NCBI GenBank assembly: GCA_039707655.1
Contig: CM077665.1
Coordinates: 310,992,486-311,056,485, forward strand
Direction: 5' to 3'
From: Elymus sibiricus
Lineage: Eukaryota; Streptophyta; Magnoliopsida; Poales; Poaceae
DNA length: 64,000 nt
Below, piece by piece: positions 33,700 to 45,953 of this stretch (within the stretch, counting starts at the first letter, position 1; every line of letters starts with the position of its first letter). Position numbers and translations under genes: made by a program. Below the pieces are notes generated by a model, which saw nothing but the letters and a program-made list of their open reading frames with translations, was not told the origin of the DNA and made no database searches.

Positions 33700-34345
33700 G
33701 CATCATTGAAATCATCATGCCTAGCTAAAAGGCATTAAAGAAAAGCGCTTGTTGGGAGACAACCCAATATTTATACCTACTGTTTTTGTGTGTCCACATG
33801 ATTAAGCTACTGTATAATCATGTTTTATAGCTTTTGTTTCAATAAAGTGCCAAGTAAAGTCTTTGGGATAGTGTCGATGATAGTTGACTTGATTCTGTGC
33901 AGAAACAGAAACTTTTGCTCTCAGTCCAGGAATTTTGTAAATTCACTGGAACATGCTTTTGATCTGAATTTTTGACACATGATTGATATACAAATTTCCT
34001 AGATTTTCCTATTTTTCAGAATTTTTAGAGACAGGGAAGTATGGTTACGCTACAGATCTTCACAGACTGTTCTGTTTTTGACAGGTTCTGTTTTGCATGC
34101 ATAGTTTACTTGTTTTAGTGTTTCTATAGCTTATATTGAGTGATATAAATTATGGGAATGATAGAATACAGTAGGTATGATGTGGGAACAATTATGAATC
34201 TTGTCTTTACAGTACCTAAGTGAATTATTTATCTTTATTACACTAACCCTTCTTACGAAGTTCCGTTAAGTTTTGTGTGATTGAAGTTTTCAAGTTTTGG
34301 ATGAGACACCGATATGAGGAGAACAAGGAGTGACAAGAACCTAAG

Positions 34346-34371
34346 CTTGGGGATGCCCAAGGCACCCCAAG
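34346..34371 (+). repeat. Stem-loop 1 with polypurine-like box (Gypsy-C)
   Basis: CTTGGGGATGCC-CAA-GGCACCCCAAG can fold into an 11-bp stem with one bulged A and a 3-base loop. It starts within a copy of the AAGCTTGGGGATGC motif that also forms the element's polypurine tract. Confidence 0.8.
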
Positions 34372-35068
34372 GTAATATCCATGGAAGACTCAAGCGCCTA
34401 AGCTTGGGGAAGCCCCGGAAGGCATCCCCTCTTTCGTCTTCAACATTATCGGTATATCTTACTTAGAGCTATATTTTTATTCGTCACATAATATGTGCTT
34501 TGCTTGGATCGTCATTATATTTTGTTATTTTCTGTTAGGTGTTATTCATAATATTTTTTTTCAATAAAAAGTTCCAAGAATTGTCTTAGGATGCTTGCAT
34601 TGCATGTTTTGATGTGTGCTGTGTAAAAACAGAAACTTTTTCTGTAGTGTTTGAATTTTCATATTTTACTGGAACGTGGAACGTTTCTGAAATTTTTACA
34701 CAGTATTTTCATATAAATTATTTAGCATGTCCTAAATTTTCATAATTTTTTGAGTTACATAAGTATACTGTTTTCATAAATTTCTACAGACTGTTCTGTT
34801 TGGACAGATTGCTGTCATAGTTTCGTTATCTACTTATCCTATAGTTTCCATAGCCTATATTGGTAGATATAAATTGTGGAGATGATAGTAAAAGTAGATG
34901 ATGTTTGAAATTATTATGCAACTTGTCTTGGCAGTACATAAAGAGTTGATTTATTATTATGTGTACTAACCTATCTCACGAGTTCTTTTCGAGTTTTGTG
35001 TGGATGAAGTTTTTGAGAATAGGTGAAACCATGATATGAGAGGATTGAGCGAGATACAAAAGCTCAAG

Positions 35069-35094
35069 CTTGGGGATGCCCAAGGCACCCCAAG
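35069..35094 (+). repeat. Stem-loop 2 with polypurine-like box (Gypsy-C)
   Basis: Identical in its 26-bp hairpin to stem-loop 1 although the surrounding units have diverged. Confidence 0.8.
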
Positions 35095-35228
35095 TAAATA
35101 TTTCAAGAAGTCTCAAGCATCTAAGCTTGGGGATGCTACGCATCCCACCTCTCTTCATCAACAATTATCGGTTAGCATATGTTGAGCCTAAATTTTTATT
35201 CGTTCACATGATGCGTGCTATTCTTGGA

Positions 35229-37239
35229 GTGCTATTTTTCTTTTGCTTGCTTTTGAATTAAATACTTAAGATATGAAATTCTTAGATGAGAGAGTCTTCA
35301 CATAGTTATTTAATTGTTGGCTACTCATTGATCTTCACTTATATCTTTTTGGAGTAGTTTGTCTTTTGCTCTAGTGCTTCACTTATATCTTTGTAGAGCA
35401 CGGCGGTGATTTCATTTTATAGAAATTGATGAACTCTCATGCTTTACTTAAATTATTTTGAGAGTCTCTAAACAGCATGGTAACTTGCTTAGGTTATGAA
35501 TTTAGGCCTAATATAATGGGCATCCAAGAGGGATATAATAAAAACTTTCATATAAAGTGCATTGAATACTATGAGAAGTTTGATTCCTTATGATTGTTTT
35601 GAGATATAAAGATGGTAATTTTAGAGACATGCTAGTGAGTAATTGTGGATTGGTAGAAATACTTGTGTTAAAGGTTGTGATTCCCGTAGCATGCACGTAT
35701 GGTGAACCGTTATGTGACGAAGTCGGAGCATGATTTATTTATTGATTGCCCTCCTTTGTGTGGAGGTCGGGATCGCGCGATGGTTAACTCCTACCAACCC
35801 TTCCCCTAGGAGCATGCGTGTAGTACTTTGTTTTGATAACTAATAGATTTTGCAATAAGTATGCGAGTTATTTATGACTAATGTTGAGTCCATGGATTAT
35901 ACGCACTCTCACCCTTCCACCCTTGCCAGCCTCTCTAGTACCGCGCAACTTTCGCCGGTGCATTAAACCCACCATATACCTTCCTCAAAACAGCCACCAT
36001 ACCTACCTATTATGGCATTTCCATAGCCATTCCGAGATATATTGCCATGCAACTTCCACCGTTCCGTTTATGACACGCATCATCATTGTCATATTGCTTT
36101 GCATGATCATGTAGTTGACATCGTATTTGTGGCAAAGCCACCGTTCATATTTTTTATACATGTCACTCTTGAGTCATTGCACATCCCGGTACACCGCCGG
36201 AGGCATTCATATAGAGTCATATTTTGTTCTAAGTATCGAGTTGTAATTCTTGAGTTGTAAGTAAATAAAAGTGTGATGATCATCATTATTAGATCATTGT
36301 CCCATGTGAGGAAAGGATGATGGAAACTATGATTCCCCCACAAGTCGGGATGAGTCTTCGGACTTTACAAAAAATAAAAGAGGCCAGAGAAGCCCAAATA
36401 AAAAAAAGAGGCCAAAGATGCCCACCAAAAAAAATTGAAAATAATAAAAATAAAAAAATGAGAGAAAAAGAGAGAAGGGGCAATGCTACTATCCTTTACC
36501 ACACTTGTGCTTCAGAGTAGCACCATGTTTTTCATATAGAGAGTCTCCTATATTGTCACTTTCATATACTAGTGGGAATTTTTCATTATAGAACTTGGCT
36601 TGTATATTCCAATGATGGGCTTCCTCAAATTGCCCTAGGTCTTCGTGAGCAAGCGAGTTGGATGCACACCCACTTAGTTTCTTTTTGAGCTTTCATACAC
36701 TTATAGCTCTAGTGCATCCGTTGCATGGCAATCCCTACTCACTCACATTGATATCTATTGATGGGCATCTCCATAGCCCGTTGATACTCCTAGTTGATGT
36801 GAGACTATCTCCTTCTTTTTGCCTTCTCCACAACCACCATATTCTATTCCACCTATAGTGCTATATCCATGGCTCACGCTCATGTATTGCGTGAGAGTTG
36901 AAAAAGTTTGAGAATACTAAAGTATGAAACAATTGCTTGGCTAAAACCGGGGTTGTGCATGATTTAATACTTTGTGTGATGAAGATGGAGCATAGCCAGA
37001 CTATATGATTTTGTAGGGATAACTTTCTTTGGCCATGTTATTTTGAGAAGACATGATTGCTTTATTAGTATGCTTGAAGTATTATTGTTTTTATGCCAAT
37101 ATTAAACTCTTGTTTTGAATCTTATGGATCTGAATATTCTTGCCACAATAAAGAATATTACATGGATAAATATGTTAGGTAGCATTCCACATCAAAATTC
37201 TGTTTTTATCATTTACCTACTCGAGGACGAGCATGAATT
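35229..37239 (+). other. Gypsy-C 3' non-coding region
   Basis: No coding frame is supported. It is homologous to Gypsy-A internal sequence at 21818-23838 in the opposite orientation. A polypurine run lies at about 36365-36480. Confidence 0.8.
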
Positions 37240-37253
37240 AAGCTTGGGGATGC
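37240..37253 (+). promoter_or_regulatory. Gypsy-C polypurine tract
   Basis: AAGCTTGGGGATGC abuts the 3' LTR. Copies of this box also occur internally at about 33113, 34344, 34403 (GGGGAAGC variant), 35067 and 35123. Confidence 0.8.
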
Positions 37254-38938
37254 TGATACGTCTCCAACGTATCTATAATTTTTTATTGTTCCATGCTATT
37301 ATATTATCAGTTTTGGATGTTTTATATGCATTAATATGCTATTTTATATTATTTTTGGGACTAACCTATGAACCTAGAGCCGAGTGCCAGTTTCTGTTTT
37401 TTCCTTGTTTTTGTGTTTTACAGAAAAGGAATATCAAACGGAGTCCAAACGGAATAAAAACTTACGATGATTTTTTATGGACCAGAAGAAGCCCAGGGAG
37501 CATTGGAGGTGGGCCAGAAGAGCCACGAGGCGATCACAAGCCTAGGGGGCGCCCCCCCTAGGGCGCGCCCCCCTAGGGCGCGCCCCCTGGCTTGTCACCG
37601 CCTCGTGGCCCTCCTTGACGTGAGACCGACGCCAAAAATTCTCATAAATACCCAAACCACCAAAAAGAAACCTAGATCGGGAGTTCCGCCGCTGCAAGCC
37701 TCTGTAGCCACGAAAAACCAATCGGGAGCCCGTTCCGGCACCCTGCCGGAGGGGGAAACCATCACCGGAGGCCATCTTCATCATCCCGGCGGTCTCCATG
37801 ACGAGGAGGGAGTAGTTCACCCTCGGGGCTGAGGGTATGTACCAGTAGCTATGTGTTTGATCTCTCTCTCTCTCTCGTGTTCTTGAGATGGCACGATCTT
37901 GATGTACCGCGAGCTTTATTAATATAGATGAATCATATGGAGTTTTCCCGTCTCTATCTTCTTGTGATGAATTGAGTTTTCCCTTTGAAGTTTACTTATC
38001 GGATTGAGTCTTTAAAGGATTTGAGAACACTTGATGTATGTCTTGCGATGGGATATCCGTGGTGACAATGGGATGTTCTATTGATCCACTTGATGTATGT
38101 TTTGGTGATCAACTTGCGGGTTCCGTGACCTTGGGAATCTATGCATAGGGGTTGGCACACGTTTTCGTCTTGACTCTCCGGTAGAAACTTTGGGGCACTC
38201 TTTGAAGTTCCTTGTGTTGGATTGAACATGATGAATCTGAAATTTTGTGATGCATATCATATAATCAAGCCCATGGGTACTCGTGGTGACATTGGAGTAT
38301 CTAGGTGACATTAGGGTTTTGGTTGATGTGTATCTTAAGGTGTTATTTTAGTACGAACTCTAGGGCTGTTCGTGACACTTATAGGGATAGCTCATAAGAT
38401 TGATCGGAAAAGATAACTTTGAGGTGGTTTCGTACCCTACAATAATTTCTTCGTTTGTTCTCCTCTATTTGTGACTTTGGAGTGAACTCTTTATCGCACG
38501 TGAGGGATTTACATATGATTCAACTATGTCAGTATTGTTGAGAGAACTTGCACTAGTGAAAGTATGAACCCTAGGCCTTGTTTCCAAGCATTGCAATACC
38601 GTTTGTGCTCACTTTTATCATTAGTTACCTTGCTGTTTTTATATTTTCAGATTACAAAAGCCTATATCTACCATCCATATTACACTTGTATCACCATCTC
38701 TTCACCGAACTAGTGCACCTATACAATTTACCATTGTATTGGGTGTGTTGGGGACACAAGAGACTCTTTGTTATTTGGTTTCAGGGTTGTTTGAGAGAGA
38801 CCATCTTCATCCTACGCCTCCCACGGATTGATAAACCTTAGGTCATCCACTTGAGGGAAATTTGCTACTGTCCTACAAAACTCTGTGCTTGGAGGCCCAA
38901 CACGAGTCTACAAGAAGAAGGTTGCGTAGTAGACATCA
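37254..38938 (+). repeat. Gypsy-C 3' LTR
   Basis: TGATACGTCTCC...GTAGACATCA. It contains GC-rich direct and inverted repeats around CCTAGGGCGCGCC at 37543-37590 that are mostly deleted from the 5' LTR. Confidence 0.95.
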
Positions 38939-38943
38939 GCATG

Positions 38944-40178
38944 CCAACTACGGGTCTATGTTTATCTTTTTCATCGGGTTTGGTAATTCTAGCAGCTTCA
39001 TCACAGAAGTAAATAACATGCCCATCAATATTTTCTACCAAGAGATCTTTAACCATAGCAACACTAGATTCTACTTTAATTTTTTAAGAGGGCTTAGGTG
39101 CTTTAATATTACTTTTGCGAACCACAGTTGATACCTTAGCATGTTCCTTTATCCTAACAGGGAAAGGTGGTTTTTCAATATAAGCAGTAGGCACAACTGG
39201 ATCAACATTGTAAATGATAGTTTCATCTTTAGCTATGACCGGTTCTTTAATTTCTTCTTTAATAGGGGGATGATATTTAAACCACTTATCCTTAGGGAGG
39301 TCAACATGAGTAGCAAATGATTCACAGAAAGAGGCTACTATCTCAGAGTCGAGTCCATATTTAGTGCTAAACTTGTGAAAAGCATCGGTATTCATAAAAG
39401 ATTTAACACAATCAAACTTAAGCTTAATACCTGACTCATTACCTTTGTCGAGTTCCTAATCTTGAGAGTTGCATTTAATTCTTTCTAAGAGATCCCACTT
39501 GAATTCAATAGTCTTCTTCATTAAAGAACCAGTACAAGAAGTATCGAGCATGGATAGATCATTATGAGAAATCCGAGCATAAAAATTCTGAATAATAATT
39601 TCTCTTGAGAGCTCATGATTAGGGCATGAATATAACATTGACTTAAGCCTCCCCCAAGCTAAAGCGATGCTCTCCTTCACGAGGCCAAATATTATATATA
39701 TAATTCCGATCACGATGAACTAGATGCATAGGATAAAACTTTTGGTGGAGTTCTAATTTCAATCAATTCCCGTTCCATGATCCAATATCATCACATAGCC
39801 TATACCATGTCAATGATTTTCCCTTCAAAGATAAAGGAAAAAACTTCTTCTTAACTTCATCTCCGGGTAAACCTGCATGGTTAAATAATCCACAAATTTC
39901 ATCCACATGTATTAGATGCATATGAGGATGTTTAGTTTCGTCTCCTGCATAAGAATTAGCTAGCAGTTGTTCTATCATACCCGAAGGAATTTCATAACCA
40001 ATATTTGCAGTAGGTGCAGTAGGTTGAGGGCAACTAATTGTGGTTCTGGTCGAGGTGAAGATACCACGAAACCCCCCTCAAAGGATTGTTTTCCATAGTA
40101 GCAAGTGACAATAAATTTCAGCACGTAGTATAAATTTTTCCTTACCGATTTGAACTTACCAAGAGCGCCTCACTCCCC
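38944..40178 (-). pseudogene. Gypsy-B gag region (broken)
   Basis: Minus-strand frames contain HLIHVDEICGLFNHAGLPGD and KGKSLTWYRLCDDIGSWN, the retrotrans-gag core that forms the particle, then MNTDAFHKFSTKYGLDSE and DEKDKHRPVVGM leading into the protease. The frame shifts between these pieces. I find no clear CCHC knuckle. Confidence 0.8.
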
Positions 40179-40191
40179 GGCAACGGCACCA
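40179..40191 (-). promoter_or_regulatory. Gypsy-B primer-binding site
   Basis: On the minus strand TTTTCTGGTGCCGTTGCC follows the 5' LTR with a short offset. The core TGGTGCCGTTGCC differs by one base from that of Gypsy-C. Confidence 0.65.
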
Positions 40192-40202
40192 GAAAAGAGC
40201 CT

Positions 40203-40979
40203 TGACGACCCACAAGTATAGGGGATCAATCATAGTCCTTTCGATAAGTAAGAGTGTCGAACCCAACAAGGAACAGAAGGAAATGACGAGCGGTTTTCAG
40301 CAAGGTAATTTCTGCAAGCACTGAAATTGTAGGTAACAGGTAGTTTGATAGCAAGATAATTGGGAACGAGCAAGTAACGGTAACGGTAAATAAAGTGCAG
40401 CAAGATAGACCAATCCTTTTGGGGCAAAGGACAGGCCAAAACGGTCTCTTATAATAAGCAAGCGTTCTTGAGGGTACACGGGAATTTCATCTAGTCACTT
40501 TCATCATGTTGGGTTGATTTGCGTTCGCTACTTTGATAATTTGATATGTGGGTGGACCGGTGCTTGGGTGCTGTTCTTACTTGAACAAACCTCCCACTTA
40601 TTATTAACCCCCTCGCAAGCATCCGCAACTACGAGAAAAGTATTAAGATAAAATCTAAGCATTAAACATTTGGATCCAAATCAGCCCCTTATGAAATAGC
40701 GCATAAACTAGGGTTTAAGCTTCTGTCACTCTAGCAACCCATCATCTAATAACTACTCCACAATGCATTCCCTTAGGCCCAAATATGGTGAAGTGCATGT
40801 AGTCGACGTTCACATGACACCACTAAGGGAATCACAACATTCATATCATCAAAATATCAAACACGTATTAACTTCGCATGATTACTTGCAACATGACTTC
40901 TCCCGTGACCTCAAGAACAAAGGTAACTACTCACAAATGATATTCATGCTCAAGATCGGAGGGGTATTAAATAGCATAA
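40203..40979 (-). repeat. Gypsy-B 5' LTR, first part (left of LARD-D)
   Basis: Starts TGACGACCCACAAG and matches 23844 onwards with scattered substitutions until LARD-D starts at 40980. It resumes at 57343. Confidence 0.92.
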
Positions 40980-43900
40980 TGTAACGCCCAAGATGCGGTC
41001 CTATCCTTATTTTGGCGTGAGGGCCTCGATAGGGATAGAAGCGCATCTCGTCGTTTCGCAAGAATGGATATCGTTACAAGTACATGTAAAGAGGAGATGA
41101 GTATATGGAATTGGCTTACACTCGCCACAAGCTAAATCATGTTCACATCAAATTCAACAATACATTCAATCACCATACAGAAGAGCAGGGTCCGACTACG
41201 GACGAAATCAAACGATAAAAGCGACATCCATCCTTGCTATCCCAGGATGCCGGCCTGGAACCCATCCTAGATCGATGAAGAAGAAGAAGAACTCCAAATC
41301 AAACAAGCATCGCTATCACGTCATAGCATCGCATTACTTGTAACTGCAACTGTTGTTGTAGTAATCTGTGAGCCACAGGGACTCAACAATCTCATTTCCA
41401 AGGGTATCAAGACTAGCAAAGCTTAATGGGTGAGATATGGTTAAGTGGTGAGGCTGCAGCAAGCACTAAGCATTTATTTGAGTGGCTAACTTACGAGTAC
41501 AAGAATAAGGGGGGTGATCGTCGCATAAATGGAAGTGAACTAGTAATGATCACTAAGTAATCCTGAACACCTACTTACGGTCAAACATAACCCCACCATG
41601 TTCTCTCTCGGTTCTGAAATTCACGAGAAGAGACAGTCACGGTTATGCACATGGTTGGTGTATTTTAATTGAGTTTACTTTAAGTTTTCTATGACCGGAT
41701 GTTAAACAAATTTCCAAGTTGCCACATAACCGCGGGCACGGCTCTCATGAAAGATTTAACCCTGCAGGGGTGCTCCAACTCATCCATCACAAACTAACCA
41801 CCAGCTGCGTTGGAATTCCTCAACCGTGGGATAAACCCGTAGTATTTGCGGAATCCCGATGGAAAATCTCAACCTCGAGATAGCCCGAAGTGTCCTCGAA
41901 ATCCCGCGCAGAAGACGTTCGAGAAAGGTAAAACAAATCCAGCAAGACCGCCCGACGTGTCGACGAACCTGATAGGAGCCGCGTATCTCGTTCTCAGGAC
42001 ACGACCGGATGAGCACTACATACGATGGCCGGATAGAGATCCCCCGAGTTGCCCCGGGTGGCCCCGCAAGTGGCTCCTGTTGACCAACACTCACGAGAAG
42101 CACTGGCCCGGGTTGTTGATTAATTATCCACGGGGTCCGGAAAGTCCCTATGCAATTTTATTAGTTATTAGGCAAATGTAGTACCAATGCTAGGCCTTGC
42201 CAGAAGAGTTTCATCCCAAAATGAAAGTCAAGGGGGTCCCCATAACAACCCTGAGCATGTTAGGAGCGCTCAATATGGAACATAACCAAGTAACTAGGGC
42301 GGCAAAAGTGGAACAAAACACCGAGCAAAAGGCCAAGCCTTCCACCCTTTACCAAGTATATATGTGCATTAAATTAAATAGCAATAATATTGTGATATAT
42401 TAAAAAGATATCCATGTTGGCACATGGAACAACTTGCACCAGCAACTAGCAATGCTATACGAAGGGCTGAGCAAGCGGTAACATAGCCAAACAATGGTTT
42501 GCTGGGGTGTGGAGGGGTTAGAGGCTTTTCATGGCATTTTGGGAGGCTTGACAAACAAGTGGTAGGTAGCAAGATACAGCGATAGAAACGAGACAACTAG
42601 CATGGCAATGATAGTAGTGGTATCCAGGGAAATGGTCATCTTGCCTGAGATCCCGCTTGGAAGAAGAACGAATCCATGAAGTAGACGAACGGGCGTAGTC
42701 GAACAAAACCTCACACTCCGAACGCTTTTGGAACTCTATCGAGAAGAAGCAATCCGAGAACAAACGATCAACACATGATAAACACCACAACATATGCATG
42801 ATATGATGCGCAAACAACATGATGCAAGTCCGGTTTAGTTATGCAAGACATGGCAAAGCACAACAACCAATTATTACACATTAAGTGAAGCTCGATATGC
42901 AACGAGTGGCATATCAATGAAACTCCATGTTCAATTCTTATGTTCGTCTACTCAACAATATTAAATGTTGTTAAACATGGCAAGAGGTGAAGCATAAGTA
43001 AACTAGACATCTAGGCATATTAAATGAGGTCGGAAACAACATATATCATTTCCGAAACCATCCCATGTGTTAATTTCGAGATTGGTCCAGATCTGAACTA
43101 ATCATGTTTTATATTTATTAACAGCAGAATAAAGCGCACCGCGTGATTCTACACGTCATTCTAGTCGATTTACATATATAGAACATTTGCAACGAAGCTA
43201 CGGCCTAAGAGCTATGACACACACAAGATGAATATGTCATGAATGCAAAATGCATGCAGACAACAACCATAAACCTGTCAAATCATGGATGCAACAAGAT
43301 ATTATGAAACTACATGAGATTCTAAGCAAGTTTCATGTGCAATAGGTTCAAAACAGAGCTACGGTTCAACAATCACAAGCAACACAAGTTTTATTTAAAA
43401 TCTGCCCAAAACAGTAACATAGCATATTGCAACCCATAAATCAACACGCTACAGCCATCTAAAATGCACAACAAGGACATTGTGATGTAGTCTATGTGAT
43501 GCACAACCATTCATCTCATTGCAGCAAATTGAATGGAAGCATGGATCAATAGGAAATGAGCTCACAAGATGACTATAAAATAGAGCAGATTAGGACTTGG
43601 TGAAAATAACAGTTTTTAGCATAGCAATTTTTCATGAAGGCATATTGGCAACAATAAAACTATATGCTATAGGGCATATCATGGCATGAAAATCTACAGC
43701 ATGATAGAGGACATGATGCACTACAATTCATTCCATAGTGGCAAAGTCTAATTATGCATAGTAACATGGCTAGCATCAACACAACATGGCATTTTGAAGA
43801 AAACAAATTCTCAGACTTGGTGAAAATTAGACTAGACATGTGCAGCATTTTTTAACAGATTGACATGTTGGACAGCAGAATTTATTATGATGCTAAACCT

Positions 43901-44041
43901 ATTCATGCCAACTATTGGCACATTTTGATAGAGCACAACATGCTTTACAATACATCCCATTGTGGCAACACCAAAAGAGCTACAGATCAATAGCAAACCA
44001 CATGGCAAGACAACAACAAAATAACACAGTTTTCAGACTTA

Positions 44042-44407
44042 GGCTGTGTTTGGTTGAGCTGCAGATTCTGTAAAAGCTGCTGTGAGCTGTGAGCTGTGAA
44101 AAAGCTGCTGTGAACTTTTAGCTGTGGAAAAGCTGGAAGCTGTTTGGCTGAAACGGCTGTGAAACACAATGAAGAGGTATGACTTACCAGTGGCATTGAT
44201 GGGTAAATACTACTCGGTTTTAGGGGACAACCAAAAATGGTTGGTTTAGAAGCTGAGAAGCTGAAAAGTTGGGGTATCCCAGCTTCAAAATTTACACTAC
44301 AGAGAAGCTGCAGATTCTCAAAAGCTGCTTTGTAAATTTACCCATTTGGTTCAGCTTATAGCTTTTGGACCCAAAAGTTGAAAGCTGAAGTTGAACCAAA
44401 CACAACC
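44042..44407. mobile_element. Tourist-like (PIF/Harbinger) MITE
   Basis: 366 bp with termini GGCTGTGTTTGGTT and AACCAAACACAACC and a TTA duplication (44039-44041, 44408-44410). The equivalent site in the other LARD-D LTR is empty with a single TTA, which proves the insertion limits. It has no coding capacity; repeated AGCTG motifs fill the interior. Confidence 0.93.
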
Positions 44408-45944
44408 TTAGAAATATTTAGCATCTTAAAACAGCAACATAATTTTATGGCAAGTTAGCAACAAGAAAATAACACCTACACATGGATTTCTATAGCAACC
44501 AAAAATACCAGGGCCTAGCAGACATGTCCAAGGGCATATCTCATGTTAAAAATTATTTCATATCATGCATGGATTAATTCACACAAGATAAACGAGGGCG
44601 TCGTGGCAAAATAACATGCACACAAAATTGCTCAGATGACAAAACTAATTGCACATATAAATTCTATGGATTTTTCTACCCCAAAATCATATATAATATG
44701 TGGGTTTTTACTATAAAACAAATGACACAACATTTATGCAAGATTAGGACATAAAACGTTTTAGCAAGTTATGTATGCAAATTAAATGCAAACATCACAT
44801 TAAACATTTTTATCATGCATGAAAAAGGGATATAAATAATCTACACATTTTACATATATGGTTTGTTTAATCCCGATGCACGGTTAAATAAATATGCGCA
44901 ATGCAAAATCATGACATTTATGCGAATTCCAAGAAAACAGCATGTTAAACATTTTTTAAATATGGATGAAAGCGGGATATTGCAAATCTACACGAGATTC
45001 TACACGATTTACATATATAAAATATTTTGATACGATGAACAGGTTAATTACTTATTGGCATATTAAAAACATGCATTTTTTTTTGAAATTCCTAAATGCA
45101 CCGGTTAAATAGAAAATTCGCAACAGGAAAAAATACTATGCGGGCCGAATCTGGTGTGAACTGGGCTAACAGGCAGGGCGTCATATAGCTATCTAGTGCA
45201 CTAAGCGCTACTTAGAGGGGCTGGGAGCAGGCTCACCTAGCGGCCATGGGCCGGCTGGTAGAGCGGCTCGGCTGGGCCTTGGCCCACGTGCGGGGTCAAC
45301 GCAGCGAGCGGGCGCTCTCCTCCTCGATCCCGATCGGGAGCAGAACGCAGCGGTGGCGACGCGGCTTTCGGCGAGAGGGATGAGGGCGGTGAGGCCGAGG
45401 ACAGATGGATCCGGCCATGGGGCGCCGGATCCGGGCGCGGCGGAGGTTGGGAGGCGGTCGGTGGCAGTGGGGCAGCTCCATTTCCGTCGAGGCGGCGGCT
45501 CGACGGCGGCCATGGCTCCTGCATACGGGAGGGAGAGAGAGAACGGGGTGAGAGAAGGAGCGAAGGAAGGATAAGAGGGGTGCGAGCGACCTGGCGGAGC
45601 AGCTCGACGGCGGCGGCGGGGCGCGCCGGGGGCGACCTGACGTGGAGGCGGGGCGAGCCCACGGGGACAACTCGGGGGAGGATGCAGGGCGCTCGGGCGT
45701 GAGCGCCTCGTACTGCGGCGGCGCTTCGGGCCCGGTTTGGCCCGAGGCGGGCCGGATGCAGGCTCCGCGGGCATGCGGCGGCTGGCGGGGAGGCCAGGGT
45801 GACGTGGAGCCTCCCGGTTGGCTGCTGGCGGTAGCGCAGATGGCGGCGCAGCCGTTGGCTGGTTGCCAAGTGGCGGCGGCGGACGTGGCCGGCGCGGAAC
45901 ACAATGAAAGAGGCTAGGTTGTCCAAATTTGGACGCCAGGGTGT

Positions 45945-45953
45945 CTATTTATA
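45945..45953 (-). promoter_or_regulatory. TATA box of the LARD-D 3' LTR
   Basis: TATAAATAG on the minus strand, just upstream (in element sense) of the GC-rich block, so transcription would enter that block as leader. Confidence 0.6.

Larger units (their letters stand above)
33840..35228 (+). repeat. Tandem pair of about 720-bp non-coding units in Gypsy-C
   Basis: Unit 1 (33840-34560) and unit 2 (34561-35228) share, in the same order, a CAATAAA-type block, AACAGAAACTTTT, CTGTTCTGTTT...GACAG, the AAGCTTGGGGATGCCC stem-loop and TATTCGT(T)CACAT. Spacing between equivalent marks is about 720 bp. The copies are clearly diverged, so the duplication is older than this insertion. Confidence 0.8.
31188..38938 (+). 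mobile_element. Gypsy-C: complete non-autonomous Athila-like element
   Basis: The 7751-bp element has TSD GCATG at 31183-31187 and 38939-38943. LTRs are 31188-32788 (1601 bp) and 37254-38938 (1685 bp). The primer-site core lies at 32799-32811 and the polypurine tract at 37240-37253. The 4.5-kb interior has no gag, protease, RT or integrase. It holds a short unrecognised coding region and a duplicated non-coding block. A rough hand count gives about 1.5% LTR divergence, so the insertion is young, in keeping with its place inside Gypsy-B. The LTR resembles abundant wheat gypsy families (WHAM or Sabrina type), from memory. Confidence 0.92.

Noticed and set aside
38865..39056. 63-codon minus-strand frame as a complete small gene
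   Set aside because: Its C-terminal end reads into the Gypsy-C LTR; it is the gag tail of Gypsy-B cut by the insertion.
45208..45926. Pro/Arg-rich open frames in the GC-rich part of the LARD-D LTR, repeated at 54520-55197
   Set aside because: The region is part of the LTR leader, the two LTR copies do not keep the same frames, and compositions are low-complexity.
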